In this document: in pieces, positions 20,320-31,796 of the stretch
Layout of the letters: each line of letters opens with the position of its first letter
Position numbering within the stretch: position 1 is the stretch's first letter
Assembly: GCF_963583255.1 (NCBI RefSeq)
Contig: NC_084807.1
Location: 6,924,872-6,988,871 of the forward strand
DNA: 64,000 bases
Origin: Pyrus communis
Taxonomy: Eukaryota > Streptophyta > Magnoliopsida > Rosales > Rosaceae
Direction of reading: 5' to 3'
The notes under the pieces: model-generated
Databases searched by the model: none
What the model was told of the DNA's origin: nothing
Seen by the model: the letters and a program-made list of their open reading frames with translations, nothing else
Position numbers and translations under genes: made by a program

Positions 20320-21140
20320 TCAAATGGTGTGATACATTTTGGTACTCCCAAGATGTATCGCATAGGCCGAAATATGTGCCTCATCAAGTATCTCTTTCTT
20401 TAATTTTGCTATGTCTGGTACATACATCTGATCGCCCTGTATAAGCATACCATCAGGTCTCCGAATCTTGATGTCTTTCTTTTTCCCATCTGACATTGCT
20501 TGTATTAACTCTTGAGATTCCAGATCATTCGCCTGAGCTTCGAGTACACAATCTAGCAAAATTGGCCTAACTTGAAAATTAGCAAGTAGAGTTCCTTGGT
20601 AATCTTCCCTTAATGTGACTCCAGTAGATCCCAACTCTGTCAACAGTGGAACATTGTGTGCATAAAGTGTGTTGAGTCGACCTTGGGATTTCCTGCTGAA
20701 AGCATCAGCTACAGAATTTGCACGACCAGGATGATACTCAATCGTGCAATCATAATCACTAAGCAACTCAACCCATCTTCGCTACTTGACATTAAGATAT
20801 TTCTGAGTAAAAATATATTTAAGACTTTTATGGTCGGTGAAGATCCGACACGTTTCCTTGTACAAATAATGCCTCCAGATTTTCAATGCAAAGATAATAG
20901 CTACTAACTCGAGATCATGAGTGGAATAATTCATCTCATGGGGCTTTAACTGTTGCTAATCCCAACCATTCAAAGAAGCATCACTATAAATCTCAAAGTT
21001 CCCACTGTCATCCGGAAGTGCCAACATCGGTCCATGAGTGAGACAATACTTTAGTTGCTAAAAACTTTGCTCACAATCATCACTCCACTCAAATTTAACT
21101 CCCTTCCTGGTTAACTTCGTCAATGGCAAAGCTATAGCTA
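20320..21140 (-). pseudogene. Chromovirus RNase H (broken)
   Basis: The minus strand encodes the RNase H end of a Ty3/gypsy pol, recognisable by DYDCTIEYHPGRANSVADAFSR-type sequence near 20700-20765. Upstream come pieces on lines such as VLMQDGKVVAYASRQLKPHE that are broken by stops (20780-21050). Downstream it runs into the linker before integrase (DEAHISAYAIHLGSTKMYHT near 20330). Stop codons lie near 20785 and 20955. Confidence 0.75.
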
Positions 21141-21960
21141 AGAAATCTTTCAGAAAACGTCAATAATAACCGGCTAGACCAAGAAAACTCCGTACTTCCA
21201 TGACAGTACAAGGCTGTTCCCAATTCTCTACTACATCTACCTTTTGAGAGTCTACAAGAATACCCTGGGCTGATATCATGTGTCCTAAGAACAACACTTG
21301 ATCTAGCCAAAATTGACATTTACTAAATTTTGCATACAACTGATTTTCCTTTAACTTCTTCAGAACTAGAGTGAAATGTCTAGTATGATCCGCCTTAGAT
21401 TTAGAATATACCAAAATATCATCAATGAAGACAATAACAAACATGTTGAGATATGGGCGAAATACCCGATTCATCAGGTCCATAAAGGCTGCTGGAGCAT
21501 TCGTTAACCCAAATGGCATCACGAGAAACTCGTAATGACCATAACGAGTTTGAAATACTATCTTCAAGAAATCCTTACGCTTGATCTTTAGCTGATAGTA
21601 CCCTGATCTTTGATCAATCTTTGAGAACACACGGGCACCCCGAAGCTGGTCAAAAGATCATCAATACAAGGTAACGAATAACGGTTTTTAATTGTCTTTC
21701 TTTCGTACAAATAAAACTGGAGCTCCCCAAGGAGAAGTACTCGGCTAGATAAAAGCCTTATTAACCAGTTCTTGCAATTGAGTTGTCAATTCCCTCAATT
21801 CTGCATGAGCCATTTGATAAAAGGGTTAAAGAAATAGGATCTGTACCTGGAATTAAATCAATAGTGAATTCACTTCTCGATCTGGTGGTAGTCCAGGTAA
21901 ATCATCAGGAAAAACATCAGGAAAATGCATGGCTACTCGAACATCCTCCGCACTGGTAAA
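21141..21960 (-). pseudogene. Chromovirus reverse transcriptase (broken)
   Basis: The best preserved piece is 21160-21630 on the minus strand: [16 protein letters not shown], then [19 protein letters not shown], the catalytic [12 protein letters not shown] (FIDD box), and FLGHMIS. This is a standard Ty3/gypsy RT palm and thumb. The fingers region upstream (SPWGAPVLFVRKKDN near 21730) is present but separated by stops near 21660 and 21750. No functional enzyme can be made from it. Confidence 0.85.
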
Positions 21961-22199
21961 AGTATCCTCGTTCAACACCACATGAGCCAAGTAGCCCTGA
22001 CAACCTTTCCTCAACAATCACTTCACCCTCAAGGCAGAAATAATGCCATGTCTCAATCCACTACGCTCGCCTACAAAAGTAACCACAAGCAATCCTGGCC
22101 GATGGAAAATAACAGTCTTCTAATAATAATCCAACTGAGCACGATTATAGTGCAACCAATCCATGCCCATAATAACATTGAAATCAACAATATCTAGTG

Positions 22200-22470
22200 G
22201 AACAAGGTTAGCTGGCATGATGACATCTTCCACAAGAACATGACATCCCTGATATGCCTAGCTAACATAACAAGTCTCGACTCTAGGCATGGAAAACTCT
22301 AATTCATAACCATGAGGTGTGGGATAGGGCTGCATCTTTTGAGCAAACATATGAGAAATAACAGAATATGTGGCACCTGAATCAATTAATACTCTAGCAA
22401 AATGATCAAGAATATTCAATGTACCCATAATTAGATCAGGATTACTCTGAGCATCCTGCATAGTGATGTG
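22200..22470 (-). pseudogene. Chromovirus aspartic protease
   Basis: The minus strand carries ARVLIDSGATYSVISHMFA with the retropepsin DSGA active-site motif. It is preceded by GTLNILDHF and followed by the flap region (CYVS, stop). Length and position between the zinc knuckle and RT are as expected for chromoviruses. The frame closes shortly after 22258. Confidence 0.8.
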
Positions 22471-22799
22471 ATGGACACTGCTCTGCGTCTATTGTCAACC
22501 TCCACGACTTCTGTTTCCTTGATTACCTCGTCCCTGACTAGGCTAATTAGGCTGCCTCGTCGAACCAGCACTGCTAAAAGCAACATCAAGGTTCTGAGAC
22601 TGTCCTCCAATATACCACTGTGGTCCACCACCCTGATATGACGCATATGGCGTATAGCCTCCTTGGTACTATGGATAACTACCCTGATAATATAGATCAG
22701 CTGGATACTGGTATGCTCCCTTGAAATACAGAGCTACATCTCTTTGATAGTGGTAAGCACCACCATAACCTATCGGGGTATAGCCACTAGGTCCCTGAA

Positions 22800-23137
22800 T
22801 CTGCTGAACAGGTACAACTAGTGGTAATGTAGGGGGCTGAGGTTTCTACTGATGATGTGGACACTGGTTAGCCATATGCCCCATCTGACCACAAGTGAAA
22901 CATCTACCACTACCACCTTGTTTACACTCCTTAAAATGATGATTATTACACCTACAACAAAGTGGGGCACCAGAACTGTTAGGATTTCTCTACCTCTGGA
23001 ATCAGGAACCACCTGTGAACCTACCGCCCTTTCGCAAAATAGAAGAATTCGAACCACCACTGAATGAACCAGAACTGTTGCCATTTCGCTTAAAATTCTG
23101 TGTTTTACAAGGACTGTAGGGTGACTGCCCTTTATCC

Positions 23138-23229
<92 letters not shown>

Positions 23230-23776
23230 TTTCTGAGCATTACCTTTTTCTTCCTCCTCATCACTATCATCTTGAGCATTCTTGGAGTCCTCAACCCGAA
23301 GTAAAACCTCGAAGAATTCTTGCTATGTAGAACAGGGAGTTGAAGTCGCCATAGAACGCAACTTCTTACAAGTACCCTTCTTAAAATGTCGGAGCATCTC
23401 AACCGAATTTGCAGCAATCTCTGGACAATATCGGGACAAATCAGTGAACTTTCAATGATACTCAATGGCTGACATTTTCCCTTGCTTTAGTTCCAAGAAT
23501 TCATCCTTTTTATGATCCAAATACTCCGGAGGTATAAATCTCTTCTGAAATAGATGCTTGAAAACCACCCAATTTGTGGCATCTTCAGCTGATAGCTGAT
23601 AGCTGATAGGATTCTTGTTTCCACCATTATGTAGCCTCCAAACGCAATAACCAAGTGGCTGTCTCGACCCATCTGTCCTCTGGAAAATTCCCCTGTCACC
23701 GCATCACCTAAAAGGTTTTCTCAACATGATCGAGCCAAAGCTCAGCTCTCTCGGACCCATTATTGCCAAAGAAATC
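22800..23776 (-). pseudogene. Chromovirus gag, C-terminal part with zinc knuckle
   Basis: The minus strand resumes gag after the nested element: a capsid stretch (GSERAELWLDHVEKTF) near 23740, then ATNWVVFKHLFQKRF-like sequence near 23550, a Gln/Gly-rich linker, and a CCHC knuckle (CFTCGQMGHMANQC) at about 22855-22900. A (TTA)n expansion at 23138-23229 sits inside the coding region and the knuckle is in another frame than the capsid, so gag is broken. The rest of gag lies at 28785-28939. Confidence 0.8.
23138..23229. repeat. (TTA)n microsatellite inside gag
   Basis: About 30 perfect trinucleotide units. On the minus strand they extend the gag frame with a run of isoleucine codons, so length change alone would not shift the frame. 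Confidence 0.95.
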
Positions 23777-24820
23777 TGTAGACATCGAAATTTCAGTAAA
23801 ATAAATGTTAACCAATGTATTAAAATTACAACATTTATTTACTTCACCAACCTCACACACTTACTTCACCTACAACCTCCACCCACTTCACCTACAACCT
23901 CCACCCACTTCACCTACAACCTCCAACCTCCACCCACTTCACCTACAACCTCTACTCACTTCACCTACAACCTACACTCACTTCACCAAAAAAATGAATG
24001 GTGGTGATTCACTCTCAAAGCCTATAAATAGGCTTCTCCATCAAGAGGAACCAACAAACCAATTCACAAATACATTTCTCTACTCCCAAATTGGAAGAGA
24101 ATTCCCCAAATCCTTGAAGCTTTGAAACTCCAAAGCTCTCAAGCATCCAAATTCCCAAGAATTCCGAAGGATCAAGAAAGCACTCTTCGTTCTTCGTCAA
24201 ATCCTCCTTCAAGATCAAGCCCCAACGGCCCTTGAAGAACTCCCACCAACTCAAGATCAAGCCCCGACGGCCCCTTGAAGAAAGTGTTCATCATTCATCA
24301 TCCGTTCATCCTAAGATCAAGCCCCAACGGCCCTTTGGATCAACAACCTCAACAAATCCACACATCCAATCGTTCTTCAAGACTAAGCCCAAAAACCCTT
24401 GAAGATCTGCTCATCCGTCAACCTTCAAGATCAAGCCCAAAAGCCCTTGAAGAAATCCATACACCCATTCTTCAAGATCAAGCCTAATGCCCCTTGAAGA
24501 TCCATTCATCAACTGTTCATCCTAAGATCAAGCCCCAACGGCCCTTTGGATCAACAACCTCAACAAACCCATACACCCATTCTTCAAGATCAAGCCTAAC
24601 GCCCCTTGAAGATCTGTTCATCAACTGTTCATCCTTAGATCAAGCCCCGACGGCCCTTTGGATCAACAACTCATCCGCAAACCTACACCCTACGAAGATA
24701 GAATCAGAGGACCAAATTTGAGAGAGATCGTAACCCCAAAATCATTAAACACAAAAATATTATTTTTGTACACGTATTCTTGTTTCTTGTTTCTTGTTTC
24801 AGGAATTTTCCGTGTTCACA
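23777..24820 (+). repeat. 5' LTR of Tat-like element
   Basis: 1044 bp. It contains a short tandem array of CTTCACCTACAACCTCCACC-type units (about 23858-23986), a TATA box TATAAATA at 24023-24030, and repeated AAGATCAAGCCCCAACGG motifs paired with CTTGAAGA (about 24210-24660). It is 44 bp shorter than the 3' LTR, mainly because of unit number in the first array. Confidence 0.9.
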
Positions 24821-24822
24821 AA

Positions 24823-24841
24823 TTTGGCACGCCCGGTGGGA
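24823..24841 (+). other. Primer binding site of Tat-like element
   Basis: TTTGGCACGCCCGGTGGGA starts two bases after the LTR. I cannot name the tRNA with confidence. Confidence 0.6.
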
Positions 24842-24892
24842 TAATCTCTACCTCTCATATCTGTCTCCGTTCAAGATATTCAAGCACAGTCC

Positions 24893-25639
24893 ATGGCTTC
24901 AAACAAAGAACAAGTCATGATTATCGGCACTACCTCTATTGAAAAATAGCTGGTTCAGATGAAGGAAACAATTGCGAGGCTGATAAAGACTGCAGAGGAG
25001 AAAAACTTGCAAACCGCCGGACTCATCAACCGTCTGGAGGCACAGCATGGCGTCAAAGTGAAACCAAGCTCTCTTCCAACTAAGAAGACCGAAGAAGGCT
25101 TTAACCCAAATGCCTACGAACTCATGTCAAAGGCTAGGCATGACTTTGCTTCCTCTTCAAATCTTGGAAAGAAGGTTTCAAACACCGTCAACGACAAAGA
25201 TCGTGACCTCACCAAAACTCAAAAGAAGTTGAAGGAGCATGGTTACGGAGTTGACAACAACAAAGCCGGACTTGGCTTCACACCAAATGCACCCGTGAAG
25301 ATTTCAAGCAAAGTGAAGAAAGCTAGCGCTCAACACATCAGCGTGAGCATTGAACAAGACCAAAAAGAGCCTAAACCCGCCCCTCAGACGTCGGTCTTCG
25401 ATAGGATGAGCCATTCAAGCTCCAGAATTTCAGTGCTTAATCGCATTGGTAGTCAAGACCGAACCTCTGTCTTCAAGAGGCTTAACGCGCCAACATCCCA
25501 AAGCTCTGTTTTTGAAAGGTTGTTAAAGCCTAAGAAACAAAGCAACAAGGCTAGCTCTCCTCCGCAACGATCGGTTTTGGAAAAACTTGAAGAAACTAAG
25601 AAGCCTTCTAGAAAGAGGAAGACAACGCGAATGGAATAA
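24893..25639 (+). pseudogene. Tat-like Gag/linker ORF (one in-frame stop)
   Basis: Starts MASNKEQVMIIGTTS. A TAG at 24947-24949 interrupts the frame, which then stays open for 226 codons from the Met at 24959. It begins with a coiled-coil-like stretch (MKETIARLIKTAEEKNLQ). Next comes a motif with GFNPNAYELMSKA and KKLKEHGYG, then GLGFTPNAPVKIS, and several SVFDR/SVFKRL/SVFERL units up to a basic tail (RKRKTTRM). The latter blocks are usually found in Tat-lineage polyproteins far from the Gag start, so a large deletion has probably joined the two parts. Translation from 24959 would still give an intact short protein. Confidence 0.65.
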
Positions 25640-25948
25640 AAGCTCGATGGTCTAGTAGGAAAAGACGACGTTCGAAGCTTGATTCCTTCAAGGATGAAAC
25701 GCCAAGCAATCCTAGAGGTCGACACAAAAGGACCACTGAAGGTAAGGAGGCGCATCATCGTCCACACTGGCAAATCTTCATGCTAACAAACCCAAGAGAA
25801 CGGCACTAAAGATGAAATCCCTAAGAAAGATGTCACTTCTGGCTCTTTCGACTCAAAGTCTTCACCTCGACTGTTGGGGGCATGCTCCAAGTCAAGTGAA
25901 ATTGAAGGATAGACTTATGTCACTCCGAAGAAACTGCACGAGAAACAT
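25640..25948 (+). other. Non-coding part of Tat-like element
   Basis: No continuous frame. A stretch near 25873 (TGTTGGGGGCATGCTCC) looks like an internal polypurine remnant. Confidence 0.35.
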
Positions 25949-26392
25949 ATGTCTTCTCCACAAGTGCACCAATCAGAAAGGAGGGAAAACAGCTTTCGCC
26001 AACCTCCAAAGCAATGTGAAAATGTTGAAGATAAGAAAATTTCAACACAAAGATCGTTCATGTGGGATCTTTTCTTCCTCGAAGACTTATTCAATTTCCC
26101 GATCAAGGCTCCTTGCTATGAAGATTGTGAGGAATGCATTTCGAAGATCGCTTCGAAGAAATTGGACAAGCAGCAACCATCTTGTCCACAAGTTTATCAG
26201 TCAAAAAGGGGGCAAAACAGCTCTTGTCAACCTCCAGAACAATGTGAAAGTGTTGGAGATAATGAAATTTCGACACAAAGATCGTCCATCACCATCACAA
26301 TGTGCGACCTCTTCCCAGAAGACTTCTTCAATTACTCGGTCAAGGCTCCTTCCTATGAAGATTGCGAGGAACGCCTCTCCCAGATCGCTTGA
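25949..26392 (+). CDS. Duplicated module ORF in Tat-like element (147 aa)
   Basis: An open frame made of two copies of one module, 228 bp apart, so in frame (76 codons). Each copy runs from SPQVHQSER/CPQVYQSKR through KQCENVED/EQCESVGD, then ISTQRS and a WDLFFLEDLFNF/CDLFPEDFFNY segment, to KAPCYEDCEECISKIA/KAPSYEDCEERLSQIA. The FPEDFFN...AP.YED block resembles a piece of Tat-lineage polyproteins. The frame is open but may be only a relic, and I cannot assign a function. Confidence 0.4.
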   Translation: MSSPQVHQSERRENSFRQPPKQCENVEDKKISTQRSFMWDLFFLEDLFNFPIKAPCYEDCEECISKIASKKLDKQQPSCPQVYQSKRGQNSSCQPPEQCESVGDNEISTQRSSITITMCDLFPEDFFNYSVKAPSYEDCEERLSQIA

Positions 26393-27290
26393 CAAATCCA
26401 CAACAACAACCAAAAGCTCCTCGTTCACACGAGCCTAAAAGGCGACAACCAAAGCTCCTTGTCCGCACAAGCATAAAAGGCGACAACAAACGCTCCTTGC
26501 CTGCATGAGCTGAAAATGCAAACGGCACCAAGACGCTCATTGCCTGCATGAGCTGAAACTGCAAACGGCACCAAAAGCTCCTTGTCTGCACGAGTTGAAA
26601 CTGCAAACGACACCAAAAGCTCATTGTTCGCACGAGCCTAAAAGGTGACAACCAACGCTCCTTGCCTGCATGAGCTGAAACTGCAAACGGCACCAAAAGC
26701 TCCTTGTCTGCACGAGTTGAAACTGCAAACGACACCAAAAGCTCCTCGTTCGCACGAGCCTAAAAGGTGACAACAAACGCTCCTTGCCTGCACGAGCTGA
26801 AACTGCAAACGGCACCAAAAGCTCCTCGTTCGCACGAGCGTAAAAGGTGACAACCAAAGCTCCTTGTCCGCACGAGCATAAAAGGCGACAACAAACGCTC
26901 CTTGCCTACATGAGCTAAAAATGCAAACGGCACCAAGACGCTCCTTGCCTGCATGAGCTGAAACTGCAAACAGCACCAAAAGCTCCTTGTCTGCACGAGT
27001 TGAAACTGCAAACGACACCAAAAGCTCCTCGTTCGCACGAGCCTAAAAGGTGACAACCAACGCTCCTGGTCCACACGAGCATAAAAGGCGACAACCAACA
27101 CTCCTGGTTTGCACGAGCATAAAAGGCGACATCAATTGCTCCTTGCCTGCACGAGTTGAAACTGCAAGCGGCACTAAACGCTCCTGATCTGCAAGAGCAT
27201 AAAAGGCGACACCAAAAGCTCCTCGTTCGCACGAGCCTAAAAGGTGACAACCAAACGCTCCTGGCCCGCAAGAGCATAAACTGTGTACGA
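26392..27290. repeat. Minisatellite of 38-42-bp units
   Basis: About 20 units of two kinds: GCTCCTTG...CGAGTTGAAACTGC plus AAACGGCACCAAAA, and GCTCCTCGTTCGCACGAGC plus CTAAAAGGTGACAACCAA. They are mixed irregularly. Many units carry the small inverted motif GCTC...GAGC. Long open frames on the minus strand (100-130 codons) result from this repeat and are not genes. Confidence 0.9.
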
Positions 27291-27299
27291 CAAAATCAT

Positions 27300-27684
27300 T
27301 ATCAAAATCACCAGAAAATCTTCCAGTCGAACTCAAGATCAAGCCTCGATGGCCCTTGAAGAAATCACAAGTCCGATTCAAAATCAAGTGTTCACCACCC
27401 TTGAATCAAATTCAACTCCAGATAAAATGAGTAAGTTCAGACCTTCGGGGGAGACCAAAAGAATCCTCCAGCCCAGTTCAAGATTAAGCCTGTGAAAAAT
27501 CAACGATTGGAGGAAACCAGAAAATCTTCCAGTCGAACTCAAGATCAAGCCTCGATGGCCCTTGAAGAAATTTCCAGCCCAATTCAAGATCAAGCCTCGA
27601 TGGCCCTTGGGCTGACATCTACATTAAGGGACTTCAAAACGCATCTTCTACACGTGACAAGCACATGTCTACGACGCGCCTTGA
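27300..27684 (+). other. LTR-like repeated motifs before the 3' LTR
   Basis: Holds three further copies of the AACTCAAGATCAAGCCTCGATGG motif also found in the LTRs, and the stretch 27432-27475 shared with the Athila-like element at 14890-14935. Confidence 0.6.
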
Positions 27685-27696
27685 AGTGGGGGCATT
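27685..27696 (+). other. Polypurine tract of Tat-like element
   Basis: AAGTGGGGGCATTT-type sequence directly before the 3' LTR. Confidence 0.7.
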
Positions 27697-28784
27697 TGTA
27701 CACATCGAAATTTCAGTAAAATAAATGTTAACCAATGTATTAAAATTACAACATTTATTTACTTCACCAACCTCACACACTTACTTCACCTACAACATCC
27801 ACTTACTTCACCTACAACCTCCACCCACTTCACCTACAACCTCCAACCTCCACCCACTTCACCTATAACCTCCACCCATTTCACCTACAACCTCCAACCT
27901 CCACCCACTTCACCTACAACCTCCACTCACTTCACCTACAACCTACACTCACTTCACCAAAAAAATGAATGGTGGTGATTCACTCTCAAAGCCTATAAAT
28001 AGGCTTCTCCATCAAGATGAACCAACAAACCAATTCACAAATACATTTCTCTACTCCCAAATTGGAAGAGAATTCCCCAAATCCTTGAAGTTTTGAAACT
28101 CCAAAGCTCTCAAGCATCCAAATTCCCAAGAATTCCGAAGGATCAAGAAAGCACTCTTCGTTCTTCGTCAAATCCTCCTTCAAGATCAAGCCCCAACGGC
28201 CCTTGAAGAACTCCCACCAACTCAAGATCAAGCCCCGACGGCCCCTTGAAGAAAGTGTTCATCATTCATCATCCGTTCATCCTAAGATCAAGCCCCAATG
28301 ACCCTTTGGATCAACAACCTCAACAAATCCACACATCCAATCGTTCTTCAAGACTAAGCCCAAAAGCCCTTGAAGATCTGCTCATCCGTCAACCTTCAAG
28401 ATCAAGCCCAAAAGCCCTTGAAGAAATCCATACACCCATTCTTCAAGGTCAAGCCCAACGCCCCTTGAAGATCTATTCATCAACTGTTCATCCTAAGATC
28501 AAGCCCCAACGACCCTTTGGATCAATAACCTCAACAAACCCATACACCCATTCTTCAAGATCAAGCCCAACGCCCCTTGAAGATCCGTTCATCAACTGTT
28601 CATCCTTAGATCAAGCCCCGACGGCCCTTTGGATCAACAACTCATCCACAAACCTACACCCTACGAAGATAGAATCAGAGGACCAAATTTGAGAGAGATC
28701 GTAACCCCAAAATCATTAAACACAAAAATATTATTTTTGTAGACGTATTCTTGTTTCTTGTTTCAGGAATTTTTCGTGTTCACA
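27697..28784 (+). repeat. 3' LTR of Tat-like element
   Basis: 1088 bp, colinear with 23777-24820. One more block of the CCTACAACCTCCACC array and scattered substitutions. TATA box copy near 27994. Confidence 0.9.
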
Positions 28785-28939
28785 AAATCATTTAGCTTCA
28801 AGTTATATACAGTCTTCATGGGGGTCCTCTGGGAAGCACGAAGTGAGGACTGAATAGCACTAGCAATAGCTTCACCAAGTTGTCCAATATCAGGAAAATC
28901 AGATTCATAAGAAGTACGTGGCTCTCTACAAGGCGACAT
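28785..28939 (-). pseudogene. Chromovirus gag, N-terminal part
   Basis: The minus strand starts at ATG 28937-28939 with MSPCREPRTSYESDFPDIG and continues with AIASAIQSSLRASQRTP until the nested Tat-like element cuts it (target duplication at 28785-28789). The remaining gag is found 5 kb away at 23776 and below. The start lies about 65 bp after the primer site. Confidence 0.75.
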
Positions 28940-29003
28940 GGTTATGACATAAGAGATCAAAATGATTAGGACTTCAGCAAAAATATAGGACTACCCAACC
29001 TAA

Positions 29004-29015
29004 GCTCTGATACTA
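29004..29015 (-). other. Chromovirus primer binding site, tRNA-Met type
   Basis: The minus strand reads TAGTATCAGAGC just after the LTR end, one change from the usual TGGTATCAGAGC complementary to initiator tRNA-Met. Confidence 0.75.
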
Positions 29016-29045
29016 AACTGACACACCCTGACTAGAGTCGAGACG

Positions 29046-30181
29046 TAAGGGTGGGTTGGAAAAACCGAAAATAAAAAAAAACTCGACTGAAAACCAAACC
29101 GAGATAAAAAAAAACCGAACCAAAGCTGTCAAACGGAACTGAACCGAATCTGGTTGGTTCTGTTTCGGTTTTTGAGGTCCAGAAACCGAACCAAACTGAA
29201 CCGAACCGATATATGAAAATCATATACAAATACCTCAAAACCTGGTGGCTTGAGGATTCGAACCCTTTTCCTCTAGGTTTGGATAGTTGCTTCAAACCAA
29301 CTTGTTGTTGGCTTTGTGTTGCTATAATTGTACAACTAAATTATTTAAAGGTATTCTAATTATTATGCTTTATAAAATTTCAAAAGTTTACAAACCCTAG
29401 CTGACTTCCATCTCAGTTTTCACTTTTCTTATACACACACTTTTTCTCCCCTCTGCTACTTTCTTCGTATATGCTTGATGCTTCCTCTGTTCCTTAGTTT
29501 CTCTCTCATTCCTCTCTTCCTCCAAATCACTTTCTCTCCAATCTTCTCCTGTCCTTCTTGCAGATTCCTTCTTCCAAACCATGATTTTCCCTCGCCCCCT
29601 TTGAATCGGAACTCATCTAAATTGGAGATTCTAATCTGGATTTTCCGATCTTTCACAGGTAATTTTCGAATCAAAGCAAATATGATTTATATTATGATTT
29701 TGCTGAATTAAAATGGGTTTTTCTTTTAATTATTTTTTTGGGGTTTTGCATATTATAATCTTTCAATTTGGTAGCAAGGAGAGGAAGCTGCCCCCAATCC
29801 ACCATCTTTATTCCCGATGCAAAAGAGGGATCGCGGGAACAAAGCAAGAACATATTTCTTTATAATTATTGTTTGATGACTTGTTGGTAGCAGATTTCCT
29901 CTAGATTTTCTTTATAATTATTGTTTGATGATTTGTCTGTGAGAAAAGAAAACCAATTGAAATCGATGAAGAACAAAGAGCAAGCTCGGTTCCTTATTGG
30001 GATTTCACTCTCTGACAGACCAAGATGGCAGCAATTGCTCCTTTGCTCTTCTGGGTTCTTCTTTGGCTACCTCCAGATTTAAAAAAAAAAAATCATAGGA
30101 AAAACCGAACTGGATTGAAACCAAACCGAAAAAACCCAAAACTGAAAAAAATCGAACTGAACAGGATCGAACCCACCCCTA
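29046..30181. mobile_element. Non-autonomous hAT-like DNA transposon
   Basis: 1136 bp with terminal inverted repeats TAAGGGTGGGTT and, on the other end, TAGGGGTGGGTTC. The 8-bp target duplication is TCGAGACG / TCGAGATG (29038-29045, 30182-30189). The empty site is seen in the left LTR near 5150. Subterminal regions are full of ACCGAAC-type motifs, as in Ac-like hAT elements. It contains no transposase. The middle (29395-29660) has a pyrimidine-rich stretch followed by a possible splice donor, which might be captured host 5' UTR. Confidence 0.75.
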
Positions 30182-31796
30182 TCGAGATGTGCAGGTCGTC
30201 ACGTGAAGGTGACGTAGCCAAGTGCGCAACAGAAGTGGTAATAATAAGAATATGCGAAGAATTAAAAACCAAAACTAAAGTTATTTAACTAGAGATAATA
30301 TGTAAGTGTGTGAAAGTGACCAAGTATAAGATACACGCATATCAGAGCATGGGTAAAACAAAAGTGCAGTCGTACTAACTAAGTACTAATTATACAAACT
30401 GGGAGAAGATCCCTACTTTTATTTATGGAAACGTCATAACCGCCGTGTAGTCCTTGTGAGCCACCAAAGAAGAACAGCTACCTAGAACCTGGAGGGGCGC
30501 AAAACAGAAGGATGAGTGGGCAAAAACAAAGCGTTTGAAAACCTATTTATCTTTATGAACATAATAACCCCTTTCCGTAAAACCCGTATAGTTTCCAGAA
30601 AATAGTATTGCGTAGGTATGAAAACCAATGCACATGAGCAGCGAAAACTGAAGTATGCCATGTCATAATATCTCAGCAATAATAATTGTAAGCCAGGTGT
30701 AAAACCAATATAAAATAGTATGTCAGTTGGAGTCACTTAACGTGACCTGTACAACTGGACCTATAGCTCATCAACATATGTTTGCGCATGAGTTGGAGTC
30801 ACCTAATGTGACCTGTACAACAAGTTGGGTGTAAATAAGTACGCTCAAGTGTTACGATCACATGAAAGCTGTGCGATAGATCGTTGGTCACCTACGAATT
30901 GGAACCACCTATTGTGGTTTGTATGATAAGCTAGCACCAAAACTTGGATTCGAGGTGAACGTGCGGTGCGGGAGGTGAACAATCACTTGAAAGTTGTGCC
31001 CTGGCCTTGGGCGGGAGCACTAACACTGGGGTGCAGCATAATAAGCTCTAAATGCATAAATGCATAGCAATATGCAATGGAACAAGACCAATCACATGCT
31101 AACTCACCTGAAGCTTACCTGAGCCTCAGCAGCATCAAATAGTATAATTCACAATTCATACTAATGCAACAATATAGTAATAAGCGGTATAGACATGGCA
31201 TACAAGGCATAAATTCATTTAAAAACATTTTCTGGAAATCGTAAAGCATATATTATAACAAATGCCCACTCACTGATAAGTAGCAGGATCATAGCCCCCT
31301 AGCTTCGCTTGTCCATGCTCGTCCTTGGGGAACGTCTCACCTATATATGAAATAACTAATTTAACGTTAATTCGATAGCACATAAACAAAGCCTAGGATT
31401 AATTCCTCATACGTTGCTCAAATGAGATATTTGAATATACCAACGTGATTTACTCAACAACATGAACATCCCCAAATTTTTTAGAAATTTTTTTGGATGT
31501 CGAACGTGCCCTCACTCGCCGACCATGCGCAGGCACTTGCCTGACACACGGGACAGAAACCCTAACGGTGTTAGGAATATTCCGTTAAAATAGTAGAATA
31601 TTCTGTTAAATTCTAACGGTGTTACCTGATGCCGTTAGAATATTCCGCCAACTTTGATGGAATATTCTTCTTCTTCTTTGGTAGACCTCGCCAGTCTCCG
31701 CCGTCCATCGCCGTCTGGTTCACCGGTTTCTGGAAAATTTTCTAAAGCTTATAACTTTGTCATTTCTCAACCAAATCCATGAAATTTATATGGATT

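Larger units (their letters stand above)
23777..28784 (+). mobile_element. Non-autonomous Tat-like LTR retrotransposon
   Basis: 5008 bp, flanked by a perfect 5-bp target duplication AAATC (23772-23776 and 28785-28789). LTRs 23777-24820 and 27697-28784 begin TGTA(G/C)ACATCG and end GTGTTCACA. After the 5' LTR comes a primer site, then a gag-like ORF (24893-25639, one stop), a duplicated short coding module and a minisatellite. There is no protease, RT, RNase H or integrase. The Gag-like N-terminus and the later SVFDR/SVFERL repeats resemble Tat-lineage Ty3/gypsy polyproteins, so this is probably a deletion derivative mobilised in trans. It inserted into the gag gene of the chromovirus. Confidence 0.85.

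Noticed and set aside
22818..23465. 215-codon minus-strand ORF with a long isoleucine run
   Set aside because: It is the (TTA)n microsatellite read through gag. The zinc knuckle lies in a different frame, so this ORF is not the real product.
26340..27387. Several overlapping minus-strand ORFs of 60-130 codons
   Set aside because: They are reading frames through the 38-42-bp minisatellite, present in more than one frame, with the same peptide repeated; no start context or domain.
29230..29275. Possible tRNA gene: minus strand has GGTTCGAATCC like a B box
   Set aside because: No A box or acceptor stem at the right distance. It lies inside a hAT-like element and is probably chance or a decayed SINE piece.
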